Assembly: GCA_905182935.1 (NCBI GenBank)
Contig: CAJJDL010000094.1
Coordinates: 1-9,973 of the forward strand
Reading direction: 5' to 3'
Source: an uncultured Nitrospinaceae bacterium
GTDB taxonomy: Bacteria > Nitrospinota > Nitrospinia > Nitrospinales > VA-1
DNA: 9,973 nt
The notes under the pieces are model-generated. The model was given only the letters and a program-made list of their open reading frames with translations. It ran no database searches and was not told where the DNA came from. A program made the translations under genes and the position numbers. Below, one piece after another: positions 7,220 to 9,973 of the stretch (position 1 is its first letter; every line of letters begins with the position of its first letter).

Positions 7220-7242
7220 TTAATTTCAAAAAATTAAATTAT
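7215..7242. repeat. 12-bp perfect inverted repeat before the CLC gene
   Basis: ATAATTTAATTT (7215-7226) and AAATTAAATTAT (7231-7242) are perfect reverse complements around a CAAA loop. The element consists almost only of A and T, overlaps the candidate -10, covers the predicted transcription start, and ends 15 bases before the ATG. It may be an operator for a dimeric regulator, or a chance product of AT-rich sequence. Confidence 0.5.
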
Positions 7243-7257
7243 TTATTTCCCATTATT

Positions 7258-9012
7258 ATGACCACAGTAACTGATCAAGTTAAAGAAAAATTACGAGCTG
7301 TTTTAGTGTTTGATCAAAACATGTTAATACTTGCAGCAATACTTGGATTTTTTGCCGGTTTTGCCTCTACGTTTTTTCGCTGGATGATAGAATTTTTTGA
7401 ATCTATTTTTTCTATTAAAGGACTTTCGCTTACTGGCATTCCTCCTCAGTTTTATCCATTTTTATTACCATTAATGCCAATGTTAGGCGGATGTTTCATT
7501 GGACTAATCTGCAAATATTTCCCTAATGCTGTAAAGGAAAATGGTGTCCATAAAGTTATGCACGCTGTCGCAATGGATGACGGAAAATTACGTAAGCGTA
7601 CTATTACCTCTTGCGCTATCACTTCATCAATTACGATTGGTTCAGGTGGTTCGGCAGGAAGAGAAGGACCAACCGTTCAGATTGGTTCAGCAATCGGATC
7701 TACCATCGGTCAAATCCTACACCTAACGACAGAACGAATAAGAGTACTAGTTGGGTGTGGAGCAGCGGCTGGAATAGCAGCTTCGTTTAATGCTCCTTTA
7801 GCAGGTGTGCTATTTGCACTTGAGATTATTCTTGGTGATTTCACCATTCATACATTTAGCCCAATTATAATCGCTTCAGTAATAGGGACAGTAACAGGAC
7901 GTGCTTTGGAAGGAAACGAAGTGACGTTTAATGTCCCAGTACATGAACTTGTACATCCATCAGAAATAATTTTTTATTTAGCGCTTGGAGTTTTATGCGG
8001 AATAGTAGCGCGGTTATTCACTTTTTCATATTTTTACATTCAAAAAATATTCGAAGAAAAAATTCCTACTCCTGATTATATAAAACCAGCGATTGGTGGT
8101 CTCTTAATAGGAATAATTTCAATATTCATACCACAAGTTCTAGGCAATGGATATGACGTGATGGAACAAGCCTTAACAGGAGAAATATTTTGGGGTTTAG
8201 CCTTTATTTTAGTTTTTATGAAAATAATGTGTACCTCTATTACCCTAGGGTCTGGCGGCATGGGTGGGGTATTTGCCCCATCACTATTTATAGGTGCCAT
8301 GCTAGGTACAGCATTTGGCTCAAGCGTGCACTTTATTTTTCCGAGTCTAACCGCCTCAGCGGAAACATACTCCGTGGTTGGTATGGGCGCTGTTGCCGGA
8401 GCTGTTATGCAAGCACCTCTAACTAACATTCTCATGCTGTTTGAATTAACTAATGATTACACCTTGATTCTTCCAATAATGGCCACTTGTATAGCAGCCT
8501 CATATACATATCAGAGATTCACCAAACACTCAATCTATGTACAAAATTTGATTAACAAAGGAATAAATATTCGTCATGGTCGAGAGGCATCGATAATGAA
8601 TTCCATAAAAGTCCGCGATGTCATGAGTACTGATATCACAACTATTGCCCAAGAAATGCCATTTCGAAAAATTCTTGAAACCATCTCCTATTCAAAAAAC
8701 TTCTATTTTCCCGTCATTGATAACAAGGGAGATATGACTGGAATTCTTTCTTTTTCAGACATCCGTGAAGTAATATTCGAGGAACAGTTAGGTGATCTTC
8801 TTGTAGCTGAAGAGTTAGCTAACAAAAACGTATCCGTGCTAACACCTGAACAAAACATAAATGATGCGATGGAAGTTTTTTCTAAATTAGATGTAGATCA
8901 ACTTCCAGTAGTTAGAAGTGAAGACAAATTAAAAGTGATTGGTATGTTAACTCGAGGCGATATGATGGCTGCTTATAACAGGGAAGTCTTAGTCTCTGGG
9001 TTTGGCCGATAA
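7258..9012 (+). CDS. CLC-family chloride channel/transporter with two CBS domains
   Basis: This 584-residue protein has a CLC membrane domain at about 18-432 and two C-terminal CBS domains at about 449-507 and 516-575, which in other CLCs bind nucleotides and regulate gating. Recognised motifs are GREGPTVQIGS (134-144, with gating glutamate Glu136, equivalent to Glu148 of E. coli CLC-ec1), GGVFAP (336-341) and Tyr427 in HSIYVQNL (equivalent to Tyr445). Two positions depart from CLC-ec1. The internal proton glutamate Glu203 aligns with Ile190 in FALEIIL, and the GSGIP anion loop is ENGVH (94-98), placing Asn95 at the serine position. It could be a passive chloride channel or an exchanger with an alternative proton route. 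No Shine-Dalgarno sequence is visible; the ATG just before the first helix fits the family. The substrate anion is assumed from family. Confidence 0.95.
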   Translation: MTTVTDQVKEKLRAVLVFDQNMLILAAILGFFAGFASTFFRWMIEFFESIFSIKGLSLTGIPPQFYPFLLPLMPMLGGCFIGLICKYFPNAVKENGVHKVMHAVAMDDGKLRKRTITSCAITSSITIGSGGSAGREGPTVQIGSAIGSTIGQILHLTTERIRVLVGCGAAAGIAASFNAPLAGVLFALEIILGDFTIHTFSPIIIASVIGTVTGRALEGNEVTFNVPVHELVHPSEIIFYLALGVLCGIVARLFTFSYFYIQKIFEEKIPTPDYIKPAIGGLLIGIISIFIPQVLGNGYDVMEQALTGEIFWGLAFILVFMKIMCTSITLGSGGMGGVFAPSLFIGAMLGTAFGSSVHFIFPSLTASAETYSVVGMGAVAGAVMQAPLTNILMLFELTNDYTLILPIMATCIAASYTYQRFTKHSIYVQNLINKGINIRHGREASIMNSIKVRDVMSTDITTIAQEMPFRKILETISYSKNFYFPVIDNKGDMTGILSFSDIREVIFEEQLGDLLVAEELANKNVSVLTPEQNINDAMEVFSKLDVDQLPVVRSEDKLKVIGMLTRGDMMAAYNREVLVSGFGR

Positions 9013-9022
9013 TTAACACCCA

Positions 9023-9063
9023 TAAAGTTAATCAACAACTCTTCCTAGAACCACTTAACTTTA
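9023..9063. terminator. weak inverted repeat between convergent CLC and Cu-ATPase genes
   Basis: TAAAGTTAA (9023-9031) and TTAACTTTA (9055-9063) are perfect 9-bp arms around a 23-base loop in the 75-bp gap between two converging genes. An ATTTCTATT run follows on the plus strand. The arms contain a single G-C pair each, so the hairpin would be weak. A terminator role is inferred mainly from position. Confidence 0.3.
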
Positions 9064-9087
9064 ATTTCTATTAGCTGCTATAATTAT

Positions 9088-9973
9088 TTATTTTCTAAAA
9101 CGAATATTTTTTAATAGCAAAGAATTACTAACCACAGATACTGAACTAAAAGCCATGGCAAGCGCAGCATATATAGGAGTTAGTAATATTCCAAACGTTG
9201 GATACAACATTCCTGCCGCAATTGGTATCCCCAAACAGTTATAAGAAAATGCCCAAAATAGATTTTGTTTAATTTTTAGCATCGTCATTTTACTTAACTC
9301 AATAGCGTCTCCCACCAGCCTTAAATCATTCCCCATAAGAGTTATATCAGAAGCTTCTATAGCCATATCTGCCCCTGCCCCCATAGCGATACCAAGATCT
9401 GCTTGGGCAAGTGCCGGAGCATCATTAATTCCATCACCAACCATTCCCACCAAAAGTCCTTTAGTCTGGAGTTTTTCTATTTTTTTGGATTTCCCTCCAG
9501 GAAGAACTTCCGATAAAATATTACTAATTCCTAGTGATCTACCCACAGCTTCTGCCGTATAGATATTATCTCCAGTAATTAATCCAACCTCCAATCCAAG
9601 AAACTTCAAACGCTCAATCGTCTCTTTTGCATGGGGCCTAACAGAATCGGAAGCAGTAATTATGCCTGCTATTACTCCAGAAATAGCTAACACCATAACT
9701 GTCTTACCCTGGATAGAATATCCGTCTATTTTTTTCACCCAAAAGCCCATATCAATTTGATTCTCGTTCATTAATTTTAGATTGCCAAAAACTATTTCCT
9801 GGCCACTTAATAAAGCTATCACTCCGAAGCCTGGCAAAGCTCGAAAGTCTTCGACTTTTTTAAGTTTTAAATTTCTATTTTTTGCAGCCCTAACCACTGC
9901 TTCAGCCAAAGGGTGTTCTGAATTTTTTTCTAGCGACGCCCCAAATGTCAAAACTTGTTCAACAGAAAAAGTA
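9088..9973 (-). CDS. copA: Cu+-type P1B ATPase, C-terminal part, runs off right edge
   Basis: About 294 residues are visible; the frame stays open to the window edge, so the metal-binding N-terminus, first six helices and DKTG phosphorylation site lie outside. Visible in order (visible residue numbers) are the N-domain SEHPLA (18-23, with the P1B His-Pro), a glycine-rich nucleotide loop PGFGV (47-51), LITGDN (131-136), GDGINDAPA (179-187), a seventh helix with YN (244-245) and GIPIAAGMLYP, and a last helix with MAFSSVSVVSN (273-283). YN plus MxxSS in the last two helices are the membrane copper ligands of the Cu+/Ag+ subgroup. The protein exports monovalent copper from the cytoplasm at the cost of ATP. 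It ends with a short basic tail, as is usual. No copper regulator or chaperone gene is visible in the window. Confidence 0.95.
   Translation of the reverse strand, partial: TFSVEQVLTFGASLEKNSEHPLAEAVVRAAKNRNLKLKKVEDFRALPGFGVIALLSGQEIVFGNLKLMNENQIDMGFWVKKIDGYSIQGKTVMVLAISGVIAGIITASDSVRPHAKETIERLKFLGLEVGLITGDNIYTAEAVGRSLGISNILSEVLPGGKSKKIEKLQTKGLLVGMVGDGINDAPALAQADLGIAMGAGADMAIEASDITLMGNDLRLVGDAIELSKMTMLKIKQNLFWAFSYNCLGIPIAAGMLYPTFGILLTPIYAALAMAFSSVSVVSNSLLLKNIRFRK

Larger units (their letters stand above)
7048..7257. other. divergent intergenic spacer between rpe and the CLC gene
   Basis: This 210-bp, very AT-rich spacer must hold promoters for both divergent genes. On the CLC side a perfect -10 and an inverted repeat are annotated separately. 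On the rpe side only loose candidates are visible (minus-strand TATAGT at 7101-7096 with TTTATT about 16 bp upstream), not strong enough to call. No small coding gene or RNA gene was recognised. Confidence 0.6.

Noticed and set aside
8076..8435. 119-codon antisense open frame within the CLC gene
   Set aside because: It lies opposite a strongly conserved coding region, has Pro/Ile-rich composition with no recognisable domain, and is a shadow of the real gene.
9949..9951. TTG at 9951 as the start of the copper ATPase gene
   Set aside because: Family-typical residues continue upstream to the window edge and essential domains are missing, so it is an internal codon of a truncated view.

Overview
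The window comes from an AT-rich bacterial chromosome. Membrane-anchored Bat-type von Willebrand factor A (VWA) proteins and a secreted BatD-like protein point to a Gram-negative organism. The MoxR-DUF58-Bat gene order resembles that of Deltaproteobacteria-type genomes, possibly a free-living marine lineage such as SAR324. That placement is a weak inference from style, not from a marker gene. No rRNA, tRNA, CRISPR array, insertion sequence or phage gene was seen.

Positions 1-5386 hold a six-gene plus-strand operon: a MoxR-family AAA+ ATPase (5' end outside the window), a DUF58 protein, a small single-pass TPR protein, a short BatD-like membrane protein, and two VWA proteins of the BatA and BatB type. 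From the DUF58 gene onward the genes are separated by 12 bases or fewer, or overlap (GTGA at 2406-2409, TAATG at 4368-4372), which suggests translational coupling. The likely theme is an ATPase-driven chaperone or metal-insertion system whose VWA and TPR partners work at the inner membrane. The substrate is unknown. A full-length BatD and a downstream TPR gene, common in related operons, are absent after batB.

Positions 5387-6399 hold a separately promoted Bax inhibitor-1 (BI-1) family membrane protein. It has an extended -10 promoter with a 30-bp-spaced direct repeat upstream, and a strong hairpin terminator that it shares with the convergent rpe gene. Positions 6400-7047 (minus) encode ribulose-phosphate 3-epimerase. 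A 210-bp divergent spacer separates rpe from a CLC-family chloride transporter or channel with two C-terminal CBS domains (7258-9012, plus). Convergent to that, 9088-9973 (minus) is the C-terminal half of a Cu+-type P1B ATPase that runs off the right edge.

Most genes are ordinary members of known families. The points most worth a second look are the CLC protein, which keeps the gating glutamate but has isoleucine at the internal proton-glutamate position and an altered anion-site loop; the compact Bat operon with its small TPR gene and hybrid BatD-like gene; and two repeat structures that overlap predicted promoters.
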